This document shows positions 46,292 through 59,100 of a stretch of 64,000 nt of DNA, piece after piece (position 1 is the stretch's first letter; every line of letters begins with the position of its first letter). Below the pieces are notes generated by a model that made no database searches, was not told the origin of the DNA, and worked only from the letters and a program-made list of their open reading frames with translations. A program made the position numbers and the translations under genes. Origin of the DNA: Solea solea (lineage: Eukaryota; Chordata; Actinopteri; Pleuronectiformes; Soleidae); assembly GCF_958295425.1 (NCBI RefSeq), contig NC_081143.1, positions 26,402,586 to 26,466,585 of the forward strand, written 5' to 3'.

Positions 46292-47557
46292 TCAGTCGTT
46301 GACCACCAGCCCAAAGAGTTCCAGTAGCTCCCTGTTGTCCGGGTCAATGAGGTCAGCCGGCCTCTCCCCGCAGTCGTTCTCCAGCTCCTGGTCAGCACCC
46401 AGCGCGAGAAGGTAACTGAGAGAAAACAGAATTACAAAAAAAAAGGGTGTCAAATCTCGCTGATCTGCCAGTTTTGACAAACTCAGTGTGAGTTTCTGCC
46501 ATAGTTCTGTGTCAGGAAGGTCAACGAGGCGCAAAGAACGCAGCAGCTCCTGCAGCTTCTCTTACCGCTGTGGCATAAGAGCTGAGCAGCCAGTGTGTGT
46601 GTGTGCTGGCATGCTTCGCTGGGTTTGTGGAGAAGTGAGTGACATCAGCAGCTGCACTTTTGTTTCCTCATGCATTCACTTGGCCATTTGTTTTGATTTT
46701 CCAGAAAATCTAACAAAGCGTCTGCATCATTTTTGAACCAGCCACGAGGATTTTCACCCAAAAAACTGCCAATCACTGCGATATTTTCTCTTTTTCAGGA
46801 CCATTCTTTGTAAACCCTGGGGTTGATTGTGTGGAAATCCCAGTAAATAAGCAGAGTCTGAAATACTCTGACCAACAAACATGCCAAAGTTCAAAGAGCA
46901 AGCCTTACTTGTTCTGATATGACCAGAATCTTTGGGTCACTCCAGATTACATGCTTAGTTTTGCTCTTCTGACTTCTACTCTACGCCGACGATTCACTTA
47001 TTTACGTTAAATTGTCCCAAATTTGTCACTAAAGGCAGCAAACAGTTTGACACAGACACTAACTCAGTCTCTGAGGCCTGAATGCTCACCGGGCGATGTG
47101 TGGGAAGCCGTCACTACAGGCCATGTGCAGCGGGGTCCACCCGTCCTCGTCTCTCTGGTGGATATCTGCTCCGTACTGGACCAGCAGCTTCACACACTCC
47201 AGGTTCCCAGACAGGACGGCCTCGTGAATGGCAGCCATGCCTGCGGCACAGGACAATGTTTGTTATTGGTGGAAAATTGAGTACGTTTGCGTGAGCGTTT
47301 CACGGCACTGGTTTCTTGGACTCACCCGAGAGGTAGATGGTGTCCAGGTTGACTCTCCTGGCTCGGATGAAGCGTCCGATCCTCTCCAGCTCGCCTTCCC
47401 GCACGTAGTCCTGGAAGAGGATGTCGTTAGGGAAGTGAACACTGCGTATGTGCTTCAGAGGAGCAGAGCTCTTGCAGCTCACTGAGACTCTGGGGTCCTT
47501 GGTGTAATCTGCGACTCCCACAGGTTTGGACACGGGGCACTGGTAGAACTTCATCAT
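46292..47557 (-). CDS. ppp1r27: Protein phosphatase 1 regulatory subunit 27 (ankyrin repeat)
   Basis: Three exons, 47326-47557, 47090-47240 and 46292-46415, in phase, give 168 residues (human 154). The start is the first ATG (MMKFYQCPVS). The N-terminal part is longer than in human. RSVHF at residues 38-42, followed by PNDILF, is an RVxF-type PP1-docking motif in the conserved position. Two ankyrin repeats follow: AAIHEAVLSGNLECVKLLVQ and then GWTPLHMACSDGFPHIARYL. The end LIDPDNRELLELF is also conserved. In mammals the protein binds dysferlin and inhibits PP1 and is found in muscle; the same role here is an inference. A TATA box lies at the expected distance upstream. Confidence 0.93.
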
Positions 47558-47719
47558 AGCCGGAGCCAAACTTCCCGTTGCTCTTGCAAAAAGAAAAGGG
47601 TGAGGTTATTCCAGCAAAGAAAAAAAAAGCTCAACAAGCTCAGTTGTAGATCTGCAGAAAAGATGAGTGGATGTCTCTCTTGCTGTTTGGTCTGAGGGAC
47701 GAGCCTCTCTGTGGGTCTC

Positions 47720-47725
47720 TTTATA
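47720..47725 (-). promoter_or_regulatory. ppp1r27: TATA box of ppp1r27
   Basis: TATAAA on the minus strand, in the context GAGTATAAAGAGACC, lies 163-168 bp before the start codon. A start site about 30 bp downstream would give a 5' UTR of roughly 135 nt without a splice. A clear TATA box fits a tissue-restricted gene, unlike the CpG-type promoters of its neighbours. Confidence 0.55.
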
Positions 47726-47726
47726 C

Positions 47727-48770
47727 TCTCAGTTGAACTATTTTAAGACACTTGGCTCCAGTGGCGAGATTTGGAAGATGAGCAGTCGACTGCTCAGGGC
47801 ACAAACCTGTGACACAGCTCACGTCTTAAAGATATGACGGCCTGTAACCTCTGCCGGTGTTGTCACCTCCGTGTATACCGAGATGCTGCTGCTCACGTAC
47901 GAGTCATCGGAGACACGGTGTTAGTTACAGTGGTGGTGGTGGTCGTGGTTCTCGTAAACAACAGGCAGTGATGAAAGTGCTTTTACTGCGGGAGTGGACA
48001 TGAACTTTCACATGTAGGTCATTGACATGAGCAGTAAAAACAGGCTGATGTCACTTTAATCATGTACTAACTTGGGCCATGTGAGACACAGGAAATGTCT
48101 TGATGGTTTGTGTCATCCTTTACGAGGACTATTGTGTTGCTGGGAAAGTTTTTGGCTCTGCTTTTCTAAATTAGATCATTTCTCTTGGGAATTTTTTTTT
48201 TTTTATTAGGAACATTAATAGGTTTTTACCCCCCCCCATATTTTTGTTTTTTTTTTGTCTGAATGTATTTTTTAAGCTCTGCTTTTACAAATTAATAAAA
48301 CGGAGGAGTATTAGTGTCACATGTAAAAAAAACATTTTAAAAAGCATAAATATTCATAATATAGCATAATATTAAAGAGAAAAAAAAAATCATTTACATG
48401 TGGCCCATAAACTTTGTTGGTCCATTTTTCAGAATGAATAACTTTTGTCCCCCCATTTCTTTTACTGAAATGACCTCTAATTCAGAAAAACTGGGTTTAA
48501 AAAGAATCCCCAGGAATATTAACAGCATTTTTTCCTGTGAATTTGATAATTTTCCCCTGAATTTTTTTTCCAGATTTCTCTGACAAAAAAAAAAAAAAAA
48601 AAAAAAATTTATGGCTGTGGGGAAGTTTCTCATGTACCAATTCATCTACCTTCAGTTGCACGACTAGAAAAAGATGAAGCCATGTACGAGGTTCACCATC
48701 GTCTAACGGCATTTGCAAACACATTAACATGGTCCAGTTAATACTTACTGTACAACACAAACAAATGCAA
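47727..48770. other. Intergenic region between ppp1r27 and p4hb
   Basis: AT-rich with several homopolymer runs (T near 48190, C near 48230, A near 48585). No gene was recognised. The open frames over the homopolymers are artefacts. Confidence 0.5.
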
Positions 48771-50136
48771 ATGAAGACAAAACTTGTTTTAATGTTTTGT
48801 TTATTGGCCACCATTTCACGTTTACCACATTTGGATATGATGGAATGCTTCATTAATTTCACGCCCCCCCCCTCCCCGACAGCTGTACAGCTGTCAAACC
48901 CATCACCTTGTTCCACTCAAGCTGCTCCTCAATGCCCCCCCCACACACACACACGCACGCATTCGTCTCGTCCCAGTTTCGCACCATTCGCTCACGCAGA
49001 CACACACGGCGACATCGAGGGTGTTCGGTGGAGCCACGGGAGATGGTGGAGGTGCAAGTATGGGTGAGAGGTGGGGCTGTGCAACTGTTCCCTCCCCCGC
49101 CTCACGATCGACAGACGCGTCTCAGACCAACCCGACACAGAACCAATCTCTTTTCTGCTTAAGTAACCACGATGAATCTCTGACTAGGCATGAATGCAGT
49201 GCCACCTCAGAGCTGGTCTGAAAAACCAACCCCCCCCCCCAGGTCTGAGGGAGTGTCCAAGGGCCAACTCTGCCCCAACAGGGCCCCCCCCACACAAGGT
49301 ACATCAATAAAAAAATGACAAGTCCTAAATTAAAAATAAACAAAAACAAACCTCATTGAGAAAGCAATTAAATAAAAAAGGATTTCCCCCCCAAAATAGT
49401 CAGTAGCCAAGTGGAAATGAAGAGAGCGCGAAAACAGGACGTAGATTTGGGAATCAGGGGAAATAAAACAAAAAAAAAAAAAAAAAAAAAAACACTTCCC
49501 CTTCACCTGCCATAAGAAAGAAGATTATTGGTCTCAGCGACAAACGTGGGGCCTCGTGTTCCACACTGAACAAACTCTGGGCTGGTTTTTTTAGTGACGA
49601 CGCAACAAAATAAAACGCACACAAAAAAGCCTCTTTTGTCCCCTGAGAGTTCAGTTCTTACCAAAACCACCACACACAAGACTCTGGTCCTCCGTTTTCC
49701 TATCAGAGGGAAAGAAACACTGTGCCCCCCCCCCCCCCCACATGCATACACTTATCTACAGATACGACTACTTTTATCTCAGACCCACACTGAACAATGG
49801 TGACATGATTTTTGTTGTTTTTAGGAAAGGGGAGAAAATTTATCAAGGAAAACGTTTTGAAAACTCTTTCATTGCCTGTTTTTTTCTTCTTTTTTTCTAA
49901 ACATTGAAGGCAAACAGCCGACTTCATAGAGAAGGCTTTGGAGTCTCTCATAAAGGTGGTGGTGGTGTGCTGTTCCACAGAGTCCTCTCTGAGTGACTGA
50001 GAGGCAGTTAAAGGGGAAGTATTAATGTTCACAGGACAGGGAAGGTCCACAAGGAAGTGAAGGTAGTGATGGTGACTAGTTTGAAGGGTTGGGGGGCGGG
50101 ACTCGACTCCTCTCTCCCTCTCTCCTCTGGCAGCTC
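48771..50136 (-). other. p4hb: Presumed 3' UTR of p4hb
   Basis: TTTATT at about 48799, which is AATAAA on the minus strand, is the best poly(A) signal after the p4hb stop codon and gives a 3' UTR of about 1.35 kb. The stretch is rich in C and A runs (near 48864, 49230, 49470 and 49726). The many short open frames across it show no family resemblance. Confidence 0.5.
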
Positions 50137-53100
50137 CTACAACTCATCGTGTCCGTCGTCGTCGCCTCCGTCCTCGCCATCGGACTCCTCGTCCTGTCCA
50201 TCTAGATCAAAGTCCTGGAGGGCAGAGGGGAGAAGGTCAGGTCAGGTCATTAAAACCACCAGTTTAACTCCGTTAGTGCAGCAGCAGCGTGTTTGACACC
50301 GAGTTGCCTTTTCAGTGTCTCAACTTTTTCCTTTTAAGACATTAATTTCCAAACAAGGCAGATTTGATGAAGCCAGGTGTTTTGATATTTACTCACAAGA
50401 CGCTGGTAACTCCCTGAACTTCCCACAATATAACAATGGATAAATATAGTAAATGATATAGAGGGGATGACTTTCTCTCTCCACCTACCCCCCCCCCGGC
50501 AGTATTTATCAAGTTATGGACTAATAACTTGGAAAATGATGTCCTCAAATGTCTTCAACTTATCCTTTTTAATGATTTCTTTTGTTATATGGAGCAAAGA
50601 AGCCAGAAAATAAATCACATTTAAGAAGCTAAAACAATCAATAATCTTGTTTTAATAATGGAAAAAACCCTCAGACCGATTAGCAAAATAGTTGACCATC
50701 CATTTAGCAATCGATTATTCGATTAACGGTTTCAGCTCTACTACTTTCACTTATCAACATTCAACTACTTGTTGAGTTTGTTCTTTCTTTCCATCCCTCA
50801 CTCTCAAGTTCAGGTCAGGAATATTATTTAATTTACAGACGTGACAATAAATCGGACTGGAGCTCGTATTTTCTCCATCAAAAAATCAGAAAACCTCAAA
50901 AATGATAATGTTCTCAAATGTGTTTTGTCCAGTTTAAATGATTTCTTTGTTACATGAAGCAAAGAAACCAGAACACGTGAACACATACACACAGAATGTG
51001 TAAAATCAGCTCAGTCATGTATCAGCTGTATATAATACATGACATCGTGTCTCGTCTGTGGACAGGTGGACTGAGGACATGAATCAGACACAGGGAGACA
51101 CTAATGGTGATTTCAGCCTCTCACGTGCTGCTTTTATCCAGAGGGCAGGTCTCCAGGCCAAGCCCGATAAACAACAGCCACAGCAGCTGCAGGAGGCATT
51201 AGTGGGCCGCAGTCTGTCTGCTCTGCTGTTATTAGACTTCTGGGAAGGTGGGCGTGTGTGAGCGTAAGTAGTGGTGGAAGAGGAAAATCCCCACAGCGTG
51301 CAACAGAGGTGAAGCATGGAAGAGAAACACATCCTCTCCATCTTTGATCAAGTCACACCAGCAGGGCTCCGGTTCCCGAACCGGCCAGCTCGTTCAAACC
51401 CGAAAACAAACTGGTACAGAACCTGAGTTGTTGGCTCTCAGCTGGAACCAAAAAAATAGCTCTTTCTCGGGTCATATTATGGGTTGCAAAGACAACAGGA
51501 AGTAGAGGAAGTACGCCCTATTTTGTTTCTGCGATGCAGGAAATGCAGATGGAATTGAGAAAAATCATTGTGTCATAGCCAACGTCAGGCATGAATCTTT
51601 GACCGATTATACAAATTGTCAGTTAGCCATATTTTGAAGAGATTAAAACCAAGCAATGTTTTAGTAGTGACTGAATTGACAATTCCCCCCCCCGCCCCCA
51701 TGCTGTGGACTCTGGAGAAGTGATGAGATTGACCAGGGGTCATTGAATGCATCTCGTTGCTGCTCGTGTTCACATCTCAAATCCGAGTATTTGTGAGTCG
51801 ATTATTTTCTTGATTATGGAGCAAAGAAACCGCAAACCTTTTACATTTAAGAAGCTGAACTTGCATAAAACTGTAACCGAATCGAATCTATGACCAAAAT
51901 AGTTTTAATATTAATAGTCGATGTGGTATTATTTAAGTTTTTTACTCCTCAATACAAATGGATGAGAAAAATCTTAATAACTAAAATCACAACAACTTAA
52001 GTTACGTGAATTTGTAGTCCAAATTCTGAGGATCATATTTGCCTTAGAAATGCCATTCTTAATTACCGTTAGCATTTGTACGGGAATACGAAAAAGCCAA
52101 GTGGGTCAGTTCTAAGGTTACAAACCGTCATCCTCTGAGGACCTCGTCCCATAAATCTATTCTGGGCAGCTTCACAAATGTTGCCAAAATGTCCTTCCAG
52201 AAAGCACTAGAGTTTCAATGGGACACACGCTCTCTCCCAAGTACAGTACAGTGTAGAAAACTAATACTTTTAATGATGCACAAAGACTAGGTCGAGACCC
52301 AGACACGCAACGATTATTCAAATTACCGATTACTAAATTGAGCGACAACTATTTGAATGATCGATTAATCGGTTTCAATGTTGTTTTTTCCAAAGAAAAA
52401 CAAGCTTTCGGATTTTCAGCTTCTTAAATGTGAATATGTTCTGGTTTCTTTGCTCCAAAATAACAAGGACATCATTAAAAACAAGATATTTAAGATAATC
52501 ATGTCATCATTTGGAGGTTTGGGAAACGGCAATCGACATTTTAGGGACCAAACAAGTATTCGGTTGATCGAGAAATTGATCTACAGATAAATCCATTTAA
52601 AAAAGAATCGGTAGTTGCAACCCTATTATGTATGCATGTATGTTTTAAATAACATTCATAAGATGAAGTTTTAATCAATTTAACAGAAATATTAGGCATC
52701 TAAAATTATTACATGAAGTGACGTCTGAAATGTATATTGTGATTTGGGTCACGATAGTTTTTCACTTTAAAAAGACATAGAAGGTTTGTGAATCATCCAA
52801 CATCCATGTCCACTTTGCAGAAGTATTTCTGGTTCTTCACCATAGTGTAACAAACAAATCTAATTCTAATTCTAATAAACATGATTATTCGGAGAAAATA
52901 ACAGCCCTGCTACAGGATAAACCACATCGAGTAGAATCCAAAACTACGCTGTAAACAGAACGTCGAGATGATCTCACCTCTGGATCCAGATCTTCGTCCT
53001 CGTCTGCTGGAGGAGCGCCGCCGTCCTTGCCACCACTCTCCAGAAATCTGACGAAGTCGTCGAGCATTCTCTCGCCGTTGTAGTCAACAACCTGTGGATC

Positions 53101-56100
53101 AAACGCATGTATAGTTGTTAAATGGGTCAAAACTATTAGACTTGTGAGCCTTTTGACACCCGAGTGGTGTCATTTTAAAAGCAGCCAACAAACCTTGGCA
53201 CACAGTCTTCAGAAATGGTGCCAATAAACTTTTGCAAGGGTGAGCAATGACACAGCAACAAGTTGGCGGAACGACTGCTAAAATAGGTTTGACAATAATA
53301 TGAAAAGGACAATAACAGGATAAATGTAAAGCACACGGGTCAATTTTTAGCATCATAATCCACCCATGACCTGTGACCATCTCGGTCCCATCTTAGCCTT
53401 CCTCTACATGCCTCATCTAAGCAGGGTCATAGGCTAAACCTATGAGACAGCACTGGTATAAACCACACATTTAAAAGGTGGCAATGAACCGGAGGCTGGC
53501 ACGAGATTATCAGGTGAATGAGCCGAGGTGTGGAGAGGCAGGTCCAGATCAGATACCCAGTGAGAACTCGTCGAGGAGGAATCCTTAAAGAACCCAACAT
53601 CAGCATAATGCCGTAGAGACTTTTAAGGCCAGCAGGCTCAGGTGTCTGCACGTGGCTGCCTCCATCTCACCAAGGCATTAATGAAACTTTGGAAGCCTCT
53701 GGTTAGTGATTTTAGATCCAGATATTGATCCGGATTCACAACACACAACTGCCAAAACACATAATGCATGAGGATTAAGGATTTTTAGCCGAATCAAGCA
53801 GTGATCTGGAGAAACGTCTGGTGAGGACGCCGTTATGGCCGAATACAGAATCTCAGGAAAAAGGGAACCAATCTCAAAGTTTTTTCTTCTTCTCCTGGCG
53901 GCACTTAACAAGATAACAGAGAGGCGATGTCTTGCACCTTGGTTGAATTTGAGGACCTTCCAGGACCAATTCCCTAAAATTCAAGGACTGAATGTGCTGA
54001 CACAGTTTACGATGTGGGCGGGCAACTAGTAAGAGCCGCTTCGTCCATGGCATCCACTTTTGCAGCTTTTATTGTCCCTAGGATCTTGGTTAAAGTCAGT
54101 CTTTTTAATTTTCTTTGGTGAGACACTCATTGTTCTGCACGGAATATCAACATCAAAAGGCAGAGAGTGAGAGACAGTGGACAGTGTCCACAACTCCACG
54201 TTTGTTCTGCGTAGGCCTAGTCTACGTACATCAGGCAATGCAGGGCATGAAACAGTAGGTGGCGTCGCAAGAAACAAGGGAGACATTTATCTAAATACCA
54301 ACTTATCTTGTTTCTTGCACAAAACACTTTCAACAAGCCATGTCTATTTTGGGTGATTTTCAAGTCTGACATTAGCCAGGCTAAAGGATTTTGGGAATGA
54401 GGGAAGACCTGGAGAAAATGCTCATTGATGAGGCTCTCACCTTGCGTTCAGGTCCCGCGGGGAAGAATTTGAGAGTAGGAAAGCTCTGGACTTTGACTGC
54501 TTCGAGCTCATTGGCTGTGGAGTCCATCTTTGCCACAATGATGCTCTCATGGTCCTTGTACTTCTCTCCCAGCTTGTCCCAGATGGGAGTCAGCTGTTTG
54601 CAGTGTCCACACCAAGGTGCATCTAAACACATACAACAAAGAGGTCAGCGTTAGTTAACAAAATTGACACTAATGGCATCATCACTGAACACTCATCATC
54701 ATCACCCAGTTTAACCCCAACCCACCAGAACTGAGTTGCTAAATTTCTGGCCATGTACCCTCATGTGGAGGATAAAGTGGTAGAGGACGGATGGACGTCT
54801 CACAATTTGGTACTCTCCACCCAGTTACGGTCAGAATGGTCTTGTCCAAGACCTTTGCTACACATGGTTAGCACCTGAAAGTTGACCAACTACTGCCACA
54901 TGCAAAGCTAACACGGCAAATAATAAACTAAGAATGGTACAATACCAGTTTTTCCATGTGAAATACCAATATCACAAACTCTACTATCTGCTGATACCAG
55001 TCATTTTAGAGCTCTTAAAATGTGAAGCCGTTTACACATTTGCGCTCGCTATTTCAAAGACATAATTCCCCAACAAATATTTTTCATGCATAAGAAAGAA
55101 ATAAACAGCCCACAACACAACTAGTTTAACTTGGTGGTTAAAAACTTTCAACTGCCAATGATTTCAAGGACCCGTGGGAACCCTGGATACCGATACCGGG
55201 TACTGGTATCGGTATCGACTCATACGTACAACAAACAGCCCCATTCTTAGTGAATGAGATGCATTTCAATTGATGTTTTTTTTGCAATTACCATGTCAGA
55301 AATCTATTTTGTTGTTCAGTCAGAGCAGCCTAAACATTTTTGAAGTGAGCCGTCCACATCCCCAGGTGCTGTAGAGCTGCACACAAGCCAAACACGGAGC
55401 ATGTCACGTGCAGCTTTAGCCTCATAGCCTTTAAGGACCGACCTCGCCCTCAGCTGTCAGGGAATACGGGCTTTCCCATAAGCTGTGTTTATTTGCATGC
55501 GATGGGGAAAAAATAGCACAAATCTGGATGTGAACCATGACAAAAAAAAACCCCAACTATATTTAACTACATCTTTTCAGCATCAGTCTCTGGTAACAAA
55601 TGACTTGCAGACCTTGAGGATGAATAGGTTCAAATGAAGCCTTGGCCTTGACCTCTTTTGGCATTTGAAAAAGGGCTTAGCGCGAGCAAAGTTAGGAAAG
55701 ATTTGAGTTACAGACACTGCAGATCGAGTCTCTGCCAAACCTCTCACCTCGTAACACATGAACTCACACCCCACCCCCAAACACCCCAACCCCAAAAGAC
55801 TGTTGACAAATGCATTCACTTTTCTTTTTTTTTTTTTAAAAAAAAAAGGGATAAAAAAGAAAATAAAGGGTAAATTGAATAAAATAAGAGTACTTACAGA
55901 ATTCCACAAAGACATTCTTGGTGGGATTGAAAGCGACCTCTTCAAAGTTCTTGCTCACCAACACTTTAACTGGGTTTTTGTCCCAGTCTTCGGGGATATC
56001 CTCGCTCATGAGGTGAGGCTGTAGAAAAACATGGCATTATCACAGTTAGGAATTTAAACAACGTTATCTGTGGCTGTTCTGAAACATGCACTCGCCATTA

Positions 56101-59100
56101 GTCTGTGCTCGATATACAAGAAAAAGATCAAGTGCATAAATAAAAATATGGTAAAATGTTTCACACTCTTGATTTTAAATACACAGATCAAATAACAGAT
56201 TTAACAACATGCTGATAAAACAGAATTTCCACATCTGCTGTTGCTGGGAAAAGTAGCTCAAATTCTCTGCTCCATTGTGTGAGACATTGTTGAACAGACA
56301 AACCAGCATCAGCAGACCTGAGGGTTCTCACAGGGCGATATGGTTTTCAAAAGAGCCCGAAATGTAAGAAACGTACAATATTATTAAAAACCATAAGGAC
56401 CATTCATCCATCATTTCCCCCCGCTTTATCCTAGACAAACAACCATTCACTCTTACTCTCACACCTATGGTCAATTTAGAGTGTCCAATTCACCTAATAC
56501 CTAAACGTCGCATGAGGACGCCGGAGAACCCGGAGAAAACCCACACACGGGGAGAGTTAGTTAAAAGTCTAGCAGTAGAATTCTGAACAAGCCAAAAAGT
56601 TCATCAGTTCACTTTGTTGGCAAGCCAGAAGAAAAACAGGCATTACAAACGGAATGCAGATATGCCAGTGTGTTGGGAGCGCTTGGGCAGAGAACTGATA
56701 AAAACAAAGGCAGTGCTGCAACCAGCCAACGGTTGTCATTAGTCATAATCTCGACGCATTTGCAAGTACCTGATAACACATTCCACTCGTTCCTGCCGCT
56801 CACTCACCTTGACCTTGCCATCAACAAAGCGAGTGCAGAAATCAGTGATGCTCTCTGCTGTGATGACTTCGCTCTCTGGCTTGTACTTGGTCATCTCGTC
56901 CTCGAGGGTGATGAGGCGGATGGCTGGGCAGTCGTCCTTCTTCAGGCCAAAGAACTCCAGGATGCGCTGGTTGTCTTCCACGTCGCTGTTGATGAAGATG
57001 AACAGGATCTGGAGGAGGAGATGAAAGCGGTCAATAAAGATACAGTTTGTGTAACATGCAGTGAACGTCAAAAATGTGCTTTAAAAAAAAGAACCTGGAA
57101 TGCTCACTGAGACCGTTCACCTACCTTGCCTTTGAACCCTGCTGCGGCTTTCTTAAACTCGTCAATTTTCTCGTCGAAGTCTTCCCCAGACTTGGGCAGA
57201 AACATGAGGATGTGGGACTTGATGTCTCCTCCAAAGATTTTGGGGGCGGTCTGCAGAACACGAGATAAACGTGGATTATTATATATCGACTTCATTTAGT
57301 CCACACACAAACTAAGAAACCTAACATCAAAATCAACAACGCTCGTATGGGAACCACATATTTACCAGGTTTTTCTGTGGCTGATCATTTTTTAAACATA
57401 GATTATTTTGGCGAATAGAAATATAAAAATAAAATTTTCAAGACAGGATTAAATTTAGCGATTCAAATATTGTTGGGGTTGATCGGCAGCTGGCAACCAT
57501 CTTATAAATGCATTACCAAGAGCCATTATTGCTTGTGGTGGTGATCAAAATTGTACAGAATCAAAAGTTTAAGACACCAGAGCATTTTTTTGTTTCCTTT
57601 TTGTACACAACACTAAATATATGAAAATAAATTTGAAAGAATGCTAGATGTGTATGTTTTAAACACTGTTCATGCAGTGGCACAGTTTATTGACCGTGAA
57701 GTCATTACCTGATCTGTGAACTCGGTGACCAGAGGAAGTTGGTTGGCTTTGACAAAAGCCTTGAGGTTTTCTGTGGTCAGCTTTCCATCAAAGGTGTTGC
57801 GCCCCTCATCGAACTGTAAAAAGGAAACAAGTGAACAATTTAGCTACAGGCCTTATTCCGACATTCAACAAAACAGATTTAGATTTAACAATCCCACCAC
57901 TTTAACATCCTTTGGTAAAGCCCAGAGCCAGAGGGCCAGACTGGCTTTTTCTTTGTGTTAATAGCAGAGGTGAATTATTTTTTTTAAAACCACCACACAA
58001 CAAGACACCTGACATTTGTCCAGCGGGCCTCCTGCCAGGCTCGTGGGCACTGATTGTCGAGGCTGGGAAACTTAAGCTCTAACCCCCACCATAGCAGTAA
58101 ACAAGTGAAAGACCCCAGCTGTTGATTAAGACTGAGCCCCTAATGTGGGAGCATTTTGCTAAAGTGTAAACAATGAGTCCACATGTCAGCAGGATGTGGG
58201 CTAAAGTTACCGACGCGCTTCAGTTACCAATATAGATCACGGCCCATAAAGCGGCAGGTGGAACACGGAGCGTCGGTCAAACTTGTGCCAAAACTGAAAG
58301 ATCATCCACAACCCCCACAGCCCACATGCAGAAACACTCTGAAGTGTCCATTTATGTTTATTGTTTTTAACTGAAATAACAGGGAAGATGTTGGGGGTTT
58401 TCTATGGGTTTTTTTTTTTAGAAATCAAGTCGGCCAACGTATATTTAGCAGATTTTCTTTTTTCCTCCATCTGATGAAATCTAACCGTTTGATGATGAAT
58501 AATGCACAAAAAGTCACAATTCCACGAAGCAAAACTAATGGTCTCGCTCCATCTACATTTTATGTGGAAACTAAATAATACATGAAACAGTTTCATCAGA
58601 AAAACAGCAATGGATGAAAAAGGTTTTGGTGACTTGGTAACATTTATCAAGTTTCTAAGAACAAAAACATGTCGCAGAGTATTAAAAAAGACAAATATTT
58701 CTTTGGTTAATCAGCCCAAATGATCAACTGACCTACCTTTAGCTAAATGATGCACATAATGTAGCACCAGAACAAAAGGACATGTTAATCGTGACTTAAG
58801 TAAGGTTGTTGATGACTTCATTTCTCAGCCACTACTTCACTATATAAAATTATAGAAACTATTAAAATGTTCACATTTTTTGGAAATGTGCTAAAATGTA
58901 AGTAACTAATTGGAAAAAAAATCCCTATAAGAGACAACTCTCAGCTTATTTTGCACCATTCATTTTATCGTCAGCACTCGCTGCCATTATCGATAAATGT
59001 TTACTAATAAGGTCATTTTATAGCTGAAGTTTGCGCCGTACAACAACGCAAGTCGGTAGGACGATTATCGCCAAACAGAGGCCCTCATACGCTTAACACG

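Noticed and set aside
47326..47569. An upstream start for ppp1r27 four codons earlier (residues APA before MM)
   Set aside because: The codon there is TTG, not ATG; the first ATG is at 47555-47557.
48394..48916. Overlapping open frames of 83-139 codons downstream of p4hb
   Set aside because: They run through poly-A/T and the presumed p4hb 3' UTR and show low-complexity peptides.
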